Assembly (NCBI RefSeq): GCF_014204625.1
Contig: NZ_JACHLU010000001.1
Span: forward strand, 310,001 to 374,000
Length of the DNA stretch: 64,000 nucleotides
Source of the DNA: Gillisella vitis
GTDB lineage: Bacteria; Pseudomonadota; Alphaproteobacteria; Rhizobiales; Rhizobiaceae
Direction of reading: 5' to 3'
The notes under the pieces were generated by a model that saw nothing but the letters and a program-made list of their open reading frames with translations, searched no databases and was not told where the DNA came from. The translations under genes and the position numbers were made by a program. Position 1 is the stretch's first letter. Every line of letters starts with the position of its first letter. Below, one piece after another: positions 27,536 to 34,651 of this stretch.

Positions 27536-28585
27536 ATGAATGGAAATGAGCGAGATCAACGTTTTTCATTCATACGCGCATTGGTATTGAAGCCAATTAT
27601 TGATCATTTTGATGATAATTTAGGCGATATAAGCACAATTTGTCGCCAAAATGGTGTATCTATTACTTCTCTGCATGATCCGTATGCTCCCATTCCGCTG
27701 CAAAGTTATCTGCGGATTCTTGAGCAGGCCGCCATCCTTTCCGGCGATCCGGTGTTTGGTGCACGTATTGGCTTCCGCAGCCGTCCCGGCAACATTGCGC
27801 CGATTGGACTGCTGGCAATCCAGCTTTCGACGATTGAGCGGGCGCTCATGGCGATGGTGCGCTATTCCTCCGCCCTTCAAAGCGGAACAAGGATGAAACT
27901 TGAGCATGATGATCAGCATCTGGTGCTGAATTATCTGATTACCGAGCCAAACGGTGCGCCACTGAGACACGATGCCGAATTTTCACTGGCTTCGACCTGT
28001 GGTCTGATCCGCACCGCTTTTGATCTGCGCTGGCGGCCGCTTGAGATCGGCTTTTGCCATCCGGCACCGTCATCACTCGCCAAAGCCCATTTGCGGACAC
28101 TTTTCGGCGCACCCGTGTTGTTCGGTCAACCTGTCAACCGCATCATCATGCCAATTGCCGCCGCAAGGCGCACCTATCGCACCGATGATCCGGATATGAT
28201 CGCAATGACCGAACGTCATCTGGTTGACCTTATGCAGCGAACCGCCCGCGCCACAACCGTCGGCGAGCAGGTCGCAGTTCATGTGGCCATGTCACTGGGA
28301 AGCGGAGAGCTCGGCATTGAAACGATTGCCGCAGCCTTGCAGATGTCGCCCCGCAGCCTGCAACGCAAACTGGCCGACGAAGGGACAACATTGAGCCGGA
28401 TTGTGCAAAAATATCGCCATGAAAGGGCAGACGCCCTGCTGGTCGAAGGCGTCATGAGTATTGACGAGATTGCCACAGCCCTCGGCTATGCCGATGGCAC
28501 AGTCTTCTGGCGCGCCTATCGTGGCTGGACCGGCTTTAGTCCCAATCAGCGAAAAAAATCCGGTGAGCATTCTATCGCATCCTGA
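27536..28585 (+). CDS. AraC-family regulator (OruR/ArgR-like, arabinose-binding-domain type)
   Basis: 349 residues. The N-terminal two thirds is the ligand domain of the PF12625 class (PLQSYLRILEQAAILSGDPVFGARIGFR). The C-terminal 100 residues are the AraC double helix-turn-helix: IETIAAALQMSPRSLQRKLADEGTTLSRIV, then MSIDEIATALGYADGTVFWRAYRGWTGFSPNQRK. It is divergent from the permease-led operon and is probably its activator. OruR-type proteins answer to ornithine, which would fit the cyclodeaminase-like enzyme, though the inducer cannot be read from sequence. Confidence 0.87.
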   Translation: MNGNERDQRFSFIRALVLKPIIDHFDDNLGDISTICRQNGVSITSLHDPYAPIPLQSYLRILEQAAILSGDPVFGARIGFRSRPGNIAPIGLLAIQLSTIERALMAMVRYSSALQSGTRMKLEHDDQHLVLNYLITEPNGAPLRHDAEFSLASTCGLIRTAFDLRWRPLEIGFCHPAPSSLAKAHLRTLFGAPVLFGQPVNRIIMPIAAARRTYRTDDPDMIAMTERHLVDLMQRTARATTVGEQVAVHVAMSLGSGELGIETIAAALQMSPRSLQRKLADEGTTLSRIVQKYRHERADALLVEGVMSIDEIATALGYADGTVFWRAYRGWTGFSPNQRKKSGEHSIAS

Positions 28586-28680
28586 GATTGACCTTGATCA
28601 GCCCGGCCAGCCTGTCAGACTGAGGCTACGACGTGTAAAATTCCATGCTGAAAATAATACAGAAAAAATGTCTCGGCCGG

Positions 28681-28705
28681 GGAACCTTTTGCCGCAACAA
28701 TCATT
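28681..28705 (+). promoter_or_regulatory. Possible EcfG-type promoter of phyR (imperfect)
   Basis: GGAAC (28681-28685), a 16-base spacer, then CATT (28702-28705) where the consensus is CGTT. It lies about 70 bases before the phyR start, with the same spacing as the three perfect sites in this region. Confidence 0.45.
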
Positions 28706-28775
28706 ATGATGTGATTGGCATTATGATGTGATTGGTCAGAGTGCGCCTGAAAAATTGAAAGACTGGAGAATATTG

Positions 28776-29570
28776 ATGTCGTTGACAGCGCGTGTTGCAG
28801 CTCACCTTCCTTACCTGCGGCGCTTTGCAAGAGCCGTAACAGGCTCCCAGTCTTCTGGTGATGCCTATGTGGCAGCGGTTCTGGAAGCATTAATCGCAGA
28901 TCTCTCGATCTTCCCTGTCGCAAAAACCGATAAAATTGCCATCTACAAGCTGTTCGTTCAGGTTTTTGATCGTCTGGATGTGGTGGTTACCCAGCAATCA
29001 TCCCCCTTTGCATGGGAGCGCCGCGCCGCAGACAACCTGTTGAATCTGCCCAAGACAGAGCGCGTTGCGTTTTTGCTGGTGGCGCTGGAAGGCTTCACGG
29101 CCGCCGAGGCTTCTGACATTCTCAATGTAACGGAAGATGAGTTTTCTCAGCTGATGGATGAAGCATCACGGCAAATTGCTGAGCAGGTTGTCACGGACAT
29201 CATGATCATTGAGGATGAACCTCTGATTGCCATGGACATCGAGCAAATGGTCGAAAGCATGGGCCATCGGGTGACGGGTATTGCGCGTACCCATTCAGAG
29301 GCCGTCAAGCTGTTCCATGAGACCCATCCAAAAATGATTCTGGCGGATATTCAGCTTGCGGATGGCAGCTCCGGCATTGATGCCGTGAACGACATACTCA
29401 GCACCGATACCATTCCGGTGATTTTCATCACGGCTTTTCCGGAACGGCTTCTGACGGGCCAGCGACCTGAACCGGCGTTTCTTGTGACCAAACCCTTCAA
29501 TCCCGACATGGTCAAGGCGTTGATCAGTCAGGCGTTGTTTTTCAATGTCCGGCAAACAGAAAACGCCTGA
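28776..29570 (+). CDS. phyR: PhyR general stress response anti-anti-sigma regulator
   Basis: 264 residues, the usual PhyR length. Residues 1-135 are the sigma-like output domain (VAAHLPYLRRFARAVTGSQ, then LPKTERVAFLLVALEGFTAAEASDILNVTEDEF). Residues 140-260 are a receiver with acidic pocket IIEDEP, phospho-acceptor Asp191 (LADIQLADGSSG) and the Lys of FLVTKPFN. When phosphorylated, the sigma-like domain captures NepR and frees EcfG. The ATG has GGAG eight bases upstream. Partners: the HWE kinase at 29736 and nepR-ecfG at 32841. Confidence 0.93.
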   Translation: MSLTARVAAHLPYLRRFARAVTGSQSSGDAYVAAVLEALIADLSIFPVAKTDKIAIYKLFVQVFDRLDVVVTQQSSPFAWERRAADNLLNLPKTERVAFLLVALEGFTAAEASDILNVTEDEFSQLMDEASRQIAEQVVTDIMIIEDEPLIAMDIEQMVESMGHRVTGIARTHSEAVKLFHETHPKMILADIQLADGSSGIDAVNDILSTDTIPVIFITAFPERLLTGQRPEPAFLVTKPFNPDMVKALISQALFFNVRQTENA

Positions 29571-29591
29571 TTGCGCAGTCTCATGAAAGCG

Positions 29592-29662
29592 TCTGCTGCA
29601 TAATGCATCGGCATCAGTCGATTAAAGCTGGATTATGCAGCAGATAGAAAGAGTTGCAGCGT
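29592..29662. repeat. Palindromic repeat family C, copy 1
   Basis: CTGCTGCATAAT pairs with ATTATGCAGCAG about 27 bases later, followed by AGATAGAAAGAGTTGCAGCG. Related copies are at 35632 and 37018. It separates phyR from the kinase gene. Confidence 0.75.
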
Positions 29663-29735
29663 TTTAAATGCGTTATACAAGCGCATCGCGCTGTGACAGC
29701 GCAAGAAGACCTCATTGAAAATCGGAGAATGACAG

Positions 29736-30728
29736 GTGCGCAGATTTTCATGGATCGAGCCTGAAGAAATTGACGCGGTATCACGCGACTTCTTCATTCA
29801 TGCATTGATCGACATGGGGGCCTGCTACCTCCTTTATAATGACGCTGGCCGCTGCATATGTATAACAGGCCTTCCCGCTGTCTGGCAGATCAAGCCAGAA
29901 GAGCGACCAACAGACCTGTCAATTTTCGGAGAGGATATTGCCAATCGGCTGTTGCACCTGCGCCTCGAGCTAGAACAGGCCGGTGACCATGCTGCGATCG
30001 AGATCGATCTTGCCGAAAAGGGAATTTACGAATTTCGTTGTCGAAAAGTGTCCATTCCCGGACATGGCCTGCATTTTATCATGGCCATCGCCGACAAAAC
30101 AGAAGAGCGCAGGCGAGAACGAGCCTTGCGCATTCTGCTGATGGAAGTCAGCCATCGCTCTAAAAATCTCCTCGCCGTTGTGCAAGGCATCGCCTCGCAA
30201 ACGGCCCGGTTTTCCGGCTCGCTTGAAAGCTTCCTGCAAAAATTCAGAGGACGGCTTTACGCTTTGTCCAAGGCGCAGGATATTGTCACGGATTCAGAGT
30301 GGCGCGGCGTGGGCTTCATGGATCTTTTGGCGGCGCAACTGGAGCTTTGCAATCCGGGCAAGGCTGCACAGATCGAAATGACCGGCGCAAACATTATGTT
30401 GTCACCCAATGCCGCCATGCATATCGGGCTGGCGCTGCATGAATTGATCGTTAATTCTGTCAATTACGGTGGCGGGCTGGGGGGGCCCGGTTCTATTCGG
30501 GTTTCCTGCCACCTTCAGAGAATTGGCGACCACTCCTTTATCTGCATCGGATGGCATGAGGATTTACCACCGCTTTCCGTGGCAACTGATTCGCAATTGA
30601 AGGCCAGATTTGGCAGTACCGTGCTGGAAAAGGTCGTGCCGGTCTCGGTGAATGGAACAGCCGTTTATGCCATTGACAGTCAGGGCATCTCCTATGATCT
30701 GCGCTTTCCGGCTGATGTCAATGAATAG
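29736..30728 (+). CDS. HWE-family sensor histidine kinase, probable input to PhyR
   Basis: 330 residues from a GTG with GGAG nine bases upstream. The N-terminal PAS-like sensor (about residues 20-125; GACYLLYNDAGRCICITGLPAVW) has no membrane segment, so the kinase is cytoplasmic. The phospho-acceptor is His140 in MEVSHRSKNLLAVVQG. The N-box is LALHELIVNSVNYG and the W-x-E element appears as GWHED, which defines the HWE group. Kinases of this type phosphorylate PhyR in alphaproteobacteria. Its position next to phyR makes that role likely here. Confidence 0.85.
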   Translation: MRRFSWIEPEEIDAVSRDFFIHALIDMGACYLLYNDAGRCICITGLPAVWQIKPEERPTDLSIFGEDIANRLLHLRLELEQAGDHAAIEIDLAEKGIYEFRCRKVSIPGHGLHFIMAIADKTEERRRERALRILLMEVSHRSKNLLAVVQGIASQTARFSGSLESFLQKFRGRLYALSKAQDIVTDSEWRGVGFMDLLAAQLELCNPGKAAQIEMTGANIMLSPNAAMHIGLALHELIVNSVNYGGGLGGPGSIRVSCHLQRIGDHSFICIGWHEDLPPLSVATDSQLKARFGSTVLEKVVPVSVNGTAVYAIDSQGISYDLRFPADVNE

Positions 30729-30755
30729 AGCATCGGCTACAGTCAAGAGGAATGC

Positions 30756-31754
30756 ATGAAATTATTTCACTGCACCGAATGCTCAAATTCAGTTCATTTT
30801 GAAAACTTTAGCTGCGTCAATTGCACAAGCCAGCTTGGTTATGCGCCTTCCCAGTTCAAAATGCACGCTTACAGAGAAGAACCGCCCAGCGGCTTTATCA
30901 CCTGTGCAAATGCCGATCGGGCCGGGTGCAATTGGCTGGTCGATGAACAGGATGCAACGCCCTACTGTTTTGCCTGCCGGTTAAGCAGCATGGTTCCGGA
31001 TCTGACGGATCCCGACAATCTTGAACACTGGCGGCGGCTGGAAGCAGCAAAACGCTATTTTCTCTACGGCGTCACCCATCTCGGCCTGCCGATTGTGTCG
31101 CGCCAGCAAGATCCCGAACATGGGCTGACATTTGAACTTCTGGCAGACTGGTCCAACGATCCCCGCGATTCCATCATGACCGGCCACAACAACGGCCTGA
31201 TCACCATCGACATCGCCGAAGCCAACAGCCCCGAACGAGAGGCCCGGCGCGATGCATTACACGAGCCTATCCGCACGCTTGTTGGCCATTTTCGTCACGA
31301 GTCCGGCCACTACTACTGGAATCTGTTGGTAGAGCGTGCCAATCTGACAGAGCAGGCCCGCGCCGTGTTTGGCGATGACCAGCAAGACTATCAGCAGGCT
31401 CTCAAGACCTATTATGCCAATGGTCCGGCCGCCAATTGGCAAGAATTTTTCATCAGTGCCTACGCTTCCTGCCATCCTCAGGAGGATTTTGCCGAAAGCT
31501 GGGCACATTATCTGCATATATCCGATAGTCTTGAAACCGCCATTTCCTATGGCATGATCCGTTCCGACGCATTCTCTCGTCCAGCAGAAGCACCTCCATC
31601 GTTTGATGAAATGATCAAGACCTGGATTCCATTAACGGTGTCGGTCAATGCCCTCAATCGGGCAATGGGGCAGCCCGATCTCTACCCCTTTGTGCTCTCC
31701 ACACCTGTGATCGAAAAACTGCGGTTTATCCATAATCTGATCCGGCAGCCATAA
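30756..31754 (+). CDS. DUF2248 zinc-binding metallopeptidase-like protein
   Basis: 332 residues. The N-terminus is a zinc-ribbon-like segment (FHCTECSNSVHFENFSCVNC) with more CxxC-type pairs (ITCANADRAGC, YCFAC). A metalloprotease motif HESGH lies near the middle (VGHFRHESGHYYWNLLV), and a second acidic/aromatic block DFAESWAHYLHI follows, as in gluzincin-like DUF2248 proteins. Function in the cell is not known. It starts 27 bases after the HWE kinase and is probably cotranscribed, suggesting a stress-linked protein-turnover role. Confidence 0.82.
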   Translation: MKLFHCTECSNSVHFENFSCVNCTSQLGYAPSQFKMHAYREEPPSGFITCANADRAGCNWLVDEQDATPYCFACRLSSMVPDLTDPDNLEHWRRLEAAKRYFLYGVTHLGLPIVSRQQDPEHGLTFELLADWSNDPRDSIMTGHNNGLITIDIAEANSPEREARRDALHEPIRTLVGHFRHESGHYYWNLLVERANLTEQARAVFGDDQQDYQQALKTYYANGPAANWQEFFISAYASCHPQEDFAESWAHYLHISDSLETAISYGMIRSDAFSRPAEAPPSFDEMIKTWIPLTVSVNALNRAMGQPDLYPFVLSTPVIEKLRFIHNLIRQP

Positions 31755-31780
31755 CCGCGGCAAAAAAGCGGCGATGAGCG

Positions 31781-31805
31781 GGAACAAAAGCACCGCAGTA
31801 ACGTT
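31781..31805 (+). promoter_or_regulatory. EcfG-type promoter upstream of a small hypothetical gene
   Basis: GGAAC (31781-31785), exactly 16 bases, CGTT (31802-31805). This is the alphaproteobacterial EcfG consensus. The transcript would run through the family A repeat into the gene at 31940. Confidence 0.75.
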
Positions 31806-31813
31806 TTCACACT

Positions 31814-31914
31814 AGAGCATCGTGCCGAAAACCGGAATCGGCACAATGCTCTATGCTTTTGTTTTCGCATCGGATTTTTCCGAAAACCGGTTCCCACTTT
31901 TCGGTCCGATGCTG
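31814..31914. repeat. Mosaic palindromic repeat family A, copy 1
   Basis: Two palindromic modules: AGAGCATCGTGCCG with CGGCACAATGCTCT, the linker TATGCTTTTGTTTTCGC, then ATCGGATTTTTCCG and the arm reaching CGGTCCGAT. The reverse-oriented copy is at 33821; single modules are at 32398 and 47133. It shares the two-module-plus-linker layout with family B. Confidence 0.8.
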
Positions 31915-31939
31915 TATGGTTTAAACCATGGGGGATGTG

Positions 31940-32242
31940 ATGGGGAATTTTGCAGCTGTTCTTGTGCTGATCGCCTGCCAGGCAGGCAGTGATACGTGTC
32001 TGAAACAACCCGTTCGCGTCATATCATATGAAAGTTCGCTTGTCTGCCGCGCGCAACGCGACGACGAAATGCGCAAGGCAACCCGTCCCGGCTTTGAGAT
32101 TTATGGTGAGTGCAATTCTTTCAATGGTGATCTGCTGAGTGGAAAGCCACGCATCGACATCAAAAGGGATGTGGCAAAACTAAGTGCTGAGACCACCAAT
32201 GACCGCGCAACCGAAACAGTCAATCGCCGCGCATTTTACTGA
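31940..32242 (+). CDS. Small exported hypothetical protein, stress-promoter linked
   Basis: 100 residues; the ATG at 31940 is preferred over 31928 because GGGG lies six bases upstream. A short hydrophobic N-terminus (MGNFAAVLVLIACQAGSDTC) looks like a weak signal peptide, with four or more Cys in the whole protein (SDTCLKQPV, LVCRAQRD, YGECNSF). I do not recognise the family. The EcfG promoter at 31781 and its place between the metallopeptidase and nepR suggest a general stress response member. Confidence 0.55.
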   Translation: MGNFAAVLVLIACQAGSDTCLKQPVRVISYESSLVCRAQRDDEMRKATRPGFEIYGECNSFNGDLLSGKPRIDIKRDVAKLSAETTNDRATETVNRRAFY

Positions 32243-32338
32243 ACACCCTCCACATTTTCGCTGGGCATTCCCCATGAAATCACCCTTGCATGATCAAATT
32301 GCCCTGAACCTACATTCTTTGGAAAACCTTATAAAAAT

Positions 32339-32368
32339 CAATGCCGCGATGGAACCATCGCGGCATTG
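32339..32368 (-). terminator. Intrinsic terminator of the DUF1328 gene
   Basis: A 14-bp perfect hairpin (CAATGCCGCGATGG with its complement, two-base centre). Read on the minus strand it is followed by TGATTTTTAT, giving a T-run after the stem, about 100 bases past the DUF1328 stop. On the plus strand no T-run follows. Confidence 0.75.
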
Positions 32369-32397
32369 CTACACAGGGTTGGCAATCAGCTTTAACA

Positions 32398-32432
32398 GGG
32401 AAAAGTGGAAGCCGATTCCCACTTTTCGGACC
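32398..32432. repeat. Partial module of repeat family A
   Basis: GAAAAGTGG and CCCACTTTTC flank a short GATT-containing centre. It matches the CACTTTTC end of the larger family A module at 31880-31914. Confidence 0.6.
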
Positions 32433-32465
32433 AAACTGGCATGATGCGTTATGCGCGATGGCCTA

Positions 32466-32630
32466 TTATATCCTGCGAATACCACCAAAAACCAGAGAGA
32501 GCACGAAAAGCACGAGAAATACAAAGAACAAGATCTTTGCAATACCGATTGACGCCCCAGCGATACCACCGAATCCAAGTGCGGCAGCGACAAGAGCGAC
32601 AACTAAAAATACCAGTGAATAGTAAAGCAT
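32466..32630 (-). CDS. DUF1328 small membrane protein
   Basis: 54 residues ([20 protein letters not shown] and onward), almost entirely two membrane helices with a glycine-rich turn ([14 protein letters not shown]). The C-terminus is FGGIRRI. This is the YtjA/DUF1328 family, small inner-membrane proteins often induced by stress. The start at 32630 has AGGAG seven bases upstream. A perfect EcfG promoter lies just upstream on the same strand (32660-32684), so it is a likely member of the EcfG regulon. Confidence 0.88.
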   Translation of the reverse strand: MLYYSLVFLVVALVAAALGFGGIAGASIGIAKILFFVFLVLFVLSLVFGGIRRI

Positions 32631-32659
32631 AATATTTCTCCTCATGTTCATGGGAGATA

Positions 32660-32684
32660 AACGTCAGAAAAATGAGATTGTTCC
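32660..32684 (-). promoter_or_regulatory. EcfG-type promoter of the DUF1328 gene
   Basis: On the minus strand GGAAC (32684-32680), exactly 16 bases, CGTT (32663-32660), 30 bases before the start codon. It matches the consensus perfectly. Confidence 0.82.
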
Positions 32685-32688
32685 AAAC

Positions 32689-32717
32689 GAACGTCTTTTC
32701 TTTAAAAGAAGACGTTC
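32689..32717. repeat. Inverted repeat between the divergent EcfG promoters
   Basis: GAACGTCTT (32689-32697) pairs with AAGACGTTC (32709-32717) around 11 AT-rich bases. It lies between the promoters of the DUF1328 gene and of nepR-ecfG and could be an operator or a shared terminator-like structure. Confidence 0.6.
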
Positions 32718-32783
32718 CTGCGATCCATTTTCAAATTCGAGTTCCGCCGGTGAGATCGGTGAAAGGCAAATTTCATGGACTAC

Positions 32784-32808
32784 GGAACTTAACCGCCTTA
32801 TTGGCGTT
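32784..32808 (+). promoter_or_regulatory. EcfG-type promoter of nepR-ecfG
   Basis: GGAAC (32784-32788), exactly 16 bases, CGTT (32805-32808), 33 bases before the nepR ATG. Positive autoregulation of nepR-ecfG from such a site is well known in alphaproteobacteria. Confidence 0.85.
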
Positions 32809-32840
32809 GTACCCGCATGGATTTTTTGAAAGCAGTCAAG

Positions 32841-33059
32841 ATGAGCAATACATTAGACAATGGCCCACATGGATCACCACCTTTGCACGCAAGCCAGAAC
32901 AATGGCCCGAACAACGATGGAATATCCAGGAAGCTGAAACAGTTGTACCAACAGCTTGAGCAGCAAGACATTCCCGCAAACCTGCTAACGCTGCTGGAAA
33001 AACTGGATCAGGCAGAAAAGGCGAGCAATGCCGCCAACGGGACCAAGGCCGATGACTGA
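32841..33059 (+). CDS. nepR: NepR anti-sigma factor
   Basis: 72 residues from the ATG at 32841. The conserved NepR core is present: ISRKLKQLYQQLEQQDIPAN followed by LLTLLEKLDQAE, two helices that clamp EcfG or PhyR. The flanks are disordered (N-terminal SQNNGPNNDG, C-terminal NAANGTKADD), as usual. It holds EcfG inactive until phosphorylated PhyR binds it. The ecfG gene overlaps its 3' end by eight bases. An upstream in-frame ATG at 32817 is less likely because it would leave a very short leader after the promoter. Confidence 0.9.
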   Translation: MSNTLDNGPHGSPPLHASQNNGPNNDGISRKLKQLYQQLEQQDIPANLLTLLEKLDQAEKASNAANGTKADD

Positions 33060-33615
33060 TACGGCACCCGGCGATCACGATTTCAAGCGACTTCTTCTGG
33101 CAAGCATTCCAAGCTTGCGCGCGTTTGCGCTCTCGCTTTCCGGTATGCCAGATCGTGCAGACGATCTGTTGCAGGAAACCATCATGAAGGCATGGGCCAA
33201 GCAGAGCAGTTTTGAGGCTGGCACCAACATCAAGGCCTGGCTTTTCACAATTCTGCGCAATGAGTTCTACTCGCAAATGCGCAAACGCGGCAGAGAGATT
33301 GGTGATCCAGACGATATTTATACGTCGCAAATGGCCGTTCAGCCAAACCAGCATGGCGTTATGGACATGGAAGACTTCAAAAAAGCGCTTGCCGAATTAT
33401 CAGATGACCAGCGAGAAGCCATTATTCTCGTGTCCGCCTCTGGCTTCAGCTATGATGAAGCTGCGGAAATCTGCGGCTGCGCGGTTGGAACCATCAAAAG
33501 CCGTATCAACAGGGCGCGTGCGCGCTTGCAGGAACTTCTCGGAATTGATGGCGACGATGATTTTGGTCCCGATGCCCATACAGCAGCCGTTATCCGCTCT
33601 TCTGCACATTCCTGA
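33052..33615 (+). CDS. ecfG: EcfG-type ECF sigma factor (general stress response)
   Basis: 187 residues from the ATG at 33052 overlapping the nepR stop. Region 2 (LLASIPSLRAFALSLSGMPDRADDLLQETIMKAWAK, then AWLFTILRNEFYSQMRKRGRE) and region 4 (LAELSDDQREAIILVSASGFSYDEAAEICGCAVGTIKSRINRARARL) are complete, with a short linker between. EcfG directs RNA polymerase to GGAAC-N16-CGTT promoters, three of which lie within 1.3 kb upstream. The pairing with nepR and the nearby phyR identifies it confidently. Confidence 0.93.
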   Translation: MTDTAPGDHDFKRLLLASIPSLRAFALSLSGMPDRADDLLQETIMKAWAKQSSFEAGTNIKAWLFTILRNEFYSQMRKRGREIGDPDDIYTSQMAVQPNQHGVMDMEDFKKALAELSDDQREAIILVSASGFSYDEAAEICGCAVGTIKSRINRARARLQELLGIDGDDDFGPDAHTAAVIRSSAHS

Positions 33616-33624
33616 AATTCGGGC

Positions 33625-33792
33625 TTAACAGGCTGCTGAAAAAGTCAGGTGGAGCTGACAATGAAGATGTTTTGGGGAGAAAAAGTGCCAAAAAACGGCG
33701 CATATACCTCATATGTAACGCTTTTTTGGCGCTTTTCGATCACCGAAACAGACCATTTTCAGCCCGCCTCGAGTTTTTCAGCAGCCTGTTAA
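33625..33792. mobile_element. MITE-like element with perfect 19-bp terminal inverted repeats
   Basis: TTAACAGGCTGCTGAAAAA (33625-33643) is exactly complementary to TTTTTCAGCAGCCTGTTAA (33774-33792). The 168-base element has no coding capacity and contains a nested inverted repeat (AAAGTGCCAAAAAACG near 33682-33697 against CGCTTTTTTGGCGCTTT near 33719-33735). The GGCTGCTGAAAAA end resembles termini of some IS families. The outer TTAA on each side could be a target duplication. It inserted just after ecfG. Confidence 0.75.
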
Positions 33793-33820
33793 AGCAGATT
33801 AAAACCCGGCTTGCAGCTCT

Positions 33821-33912
33821 GATCCGACAAGTGCGAAGCGGTTTTTGGAAAAATCCGACGCAAAAACAAAAAATATAGCATCAAGCCGATTCCGATTTTC
33901 GGCGCGATGCTC
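33821..33912. repeat. Mosaic palindromic repeat family A, copy 2 (inverted)
   Basis: Reverse orientation of the element at 31814: CGGTTTTTGGAAAAATCCG, a GCAAAAACAAAAAATAT linker, then AGCATCAAGCCG with CGGCGCGATGCT. Several substitutions relative to copy 1, so it is not a recent duplicate. Confidence 0.75.
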
Positions 33913-34044
33913 GAAGCGGCTGTTGCGACCTGCGCACATGTTTGCGCCACGCACTGTAAACCTGAAGTCTTGCGAGAAAGCCGCATGGTTGCGATCAGGA
34001 TCGTTTTTTGCGAAAAAGCCGTAACATATTTTTTTGAAGCGGGG

Positions 34045-34617
34045 ATGTCTAAAGCCGAGATGAGAAAAGACGCAGCGCAAAACAGACAGCGTCTGATTGA
34101 AGCGGCACGCAAAGTCATGTGGGAGCGTGGCCATGACGTGCCTTTGGAAATGATTACAGAGCAGGCGGGCATTACGAGAGGCACACTTTACCGCAATTTT
34201 GCAGATCGATCAGAGCTTTATCGTGCCGTCCTTGATTACGAGGTTGCGCTGATCAAGGATCAACTTGACACCACGGACAGTTGCGGTCTGTTTTTCGTTA
34301 TGCGCAAACTCATCGAAGTCAGCGACCTCTATCACGCCTTCGCCAGTTCTCTCCAAAACAACAGCAGCGATCCAACACAAGCCTGCTCACCTGCGGCACT
34401 TCTGAATGACGTGCTGGCCAAGCCGCTGGCCGTTGCCAAGGCTGAAGGGATTGTCCGGCAGACATTGAGCGAAGAGGAGGTGCTGCTCGCCTGCCGTATG
34501 GTCAGCTACGGCTGGCGACTGGATGGGGAGCCGGATCGGGCCACGGCGATTGACAAGCGATTGCTGCTGATGATCCGGGGCTTGGCAGCCAATCCGAATA
34601 TTGGGCCGGAAAAATAA
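34045..34617 (+). CDS. TetR-family transcriptional regulator
   Basis: 190 residues from the ATG at 34045 (GAAGCGGGG upstream); a longer reading frame upstream runs into repeat sequence. The helix-turn-helix covers about residues 10-55 (NRQRLIEAARKVMWERGHDVPLEMITEQAGITRGTLYRNFADRSELYRAVLDYE). The C-terminal ligand domain is unremarkable. It precedes qorB by 85 bases, and the operator in that gap suggests it represses qorB. Confidence 0.87.
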   Translation: MSKAEMRKDAAQNRQRLIEAARKVMWERGHDVPLEMITEQAGITRGTLYRNFADRSELYRAVLDYEVALIKDQLDTTDSCGLFFVMRKLIEVSDLYHAFASSLQNNSSDPTQACSPAALLNDVLAKPLAVAKAEGIVRQTLSEEEVLLACRMVSYGWRLDGEPDRATAIDKRLLLMIRGLAANPNIGPEK

Positions 34618-34651
34618 CGCTGTCGCTCTTGCATACCTGACTTCCGAACAC

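Larger units (their letters stand above)
33616..34044. other. Gene-free, repeat-rich gap between ecfG and tetR
   Basis: 429 bases without a supportable gene. They contain the MITE-like element (33625-33792) directly followed by an inverted copy of repeat family A (33821-33912). An AT-rich stretch (GTAACATATTTTTTTG) just before the tetR start could hold its promoter. Confidence 0.7.

Noticed and set aside
32689-32717. A fourth EcfG-like promoter formed by the inverted repeat (GGAAC and CGTT on the minus strand)
   Set aside because: The spacer would be 20 bases, unlike the 16 seen in the three well-placed sites.
33625-33792. Reading the 19-bp inverted ends as a rho-independent terminator of ecfG
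   Set aside because: The arms are 130 bases apart, too far for a terminator hairpin; a mobile element is a better fit, although the T-run beside each arm is noted.
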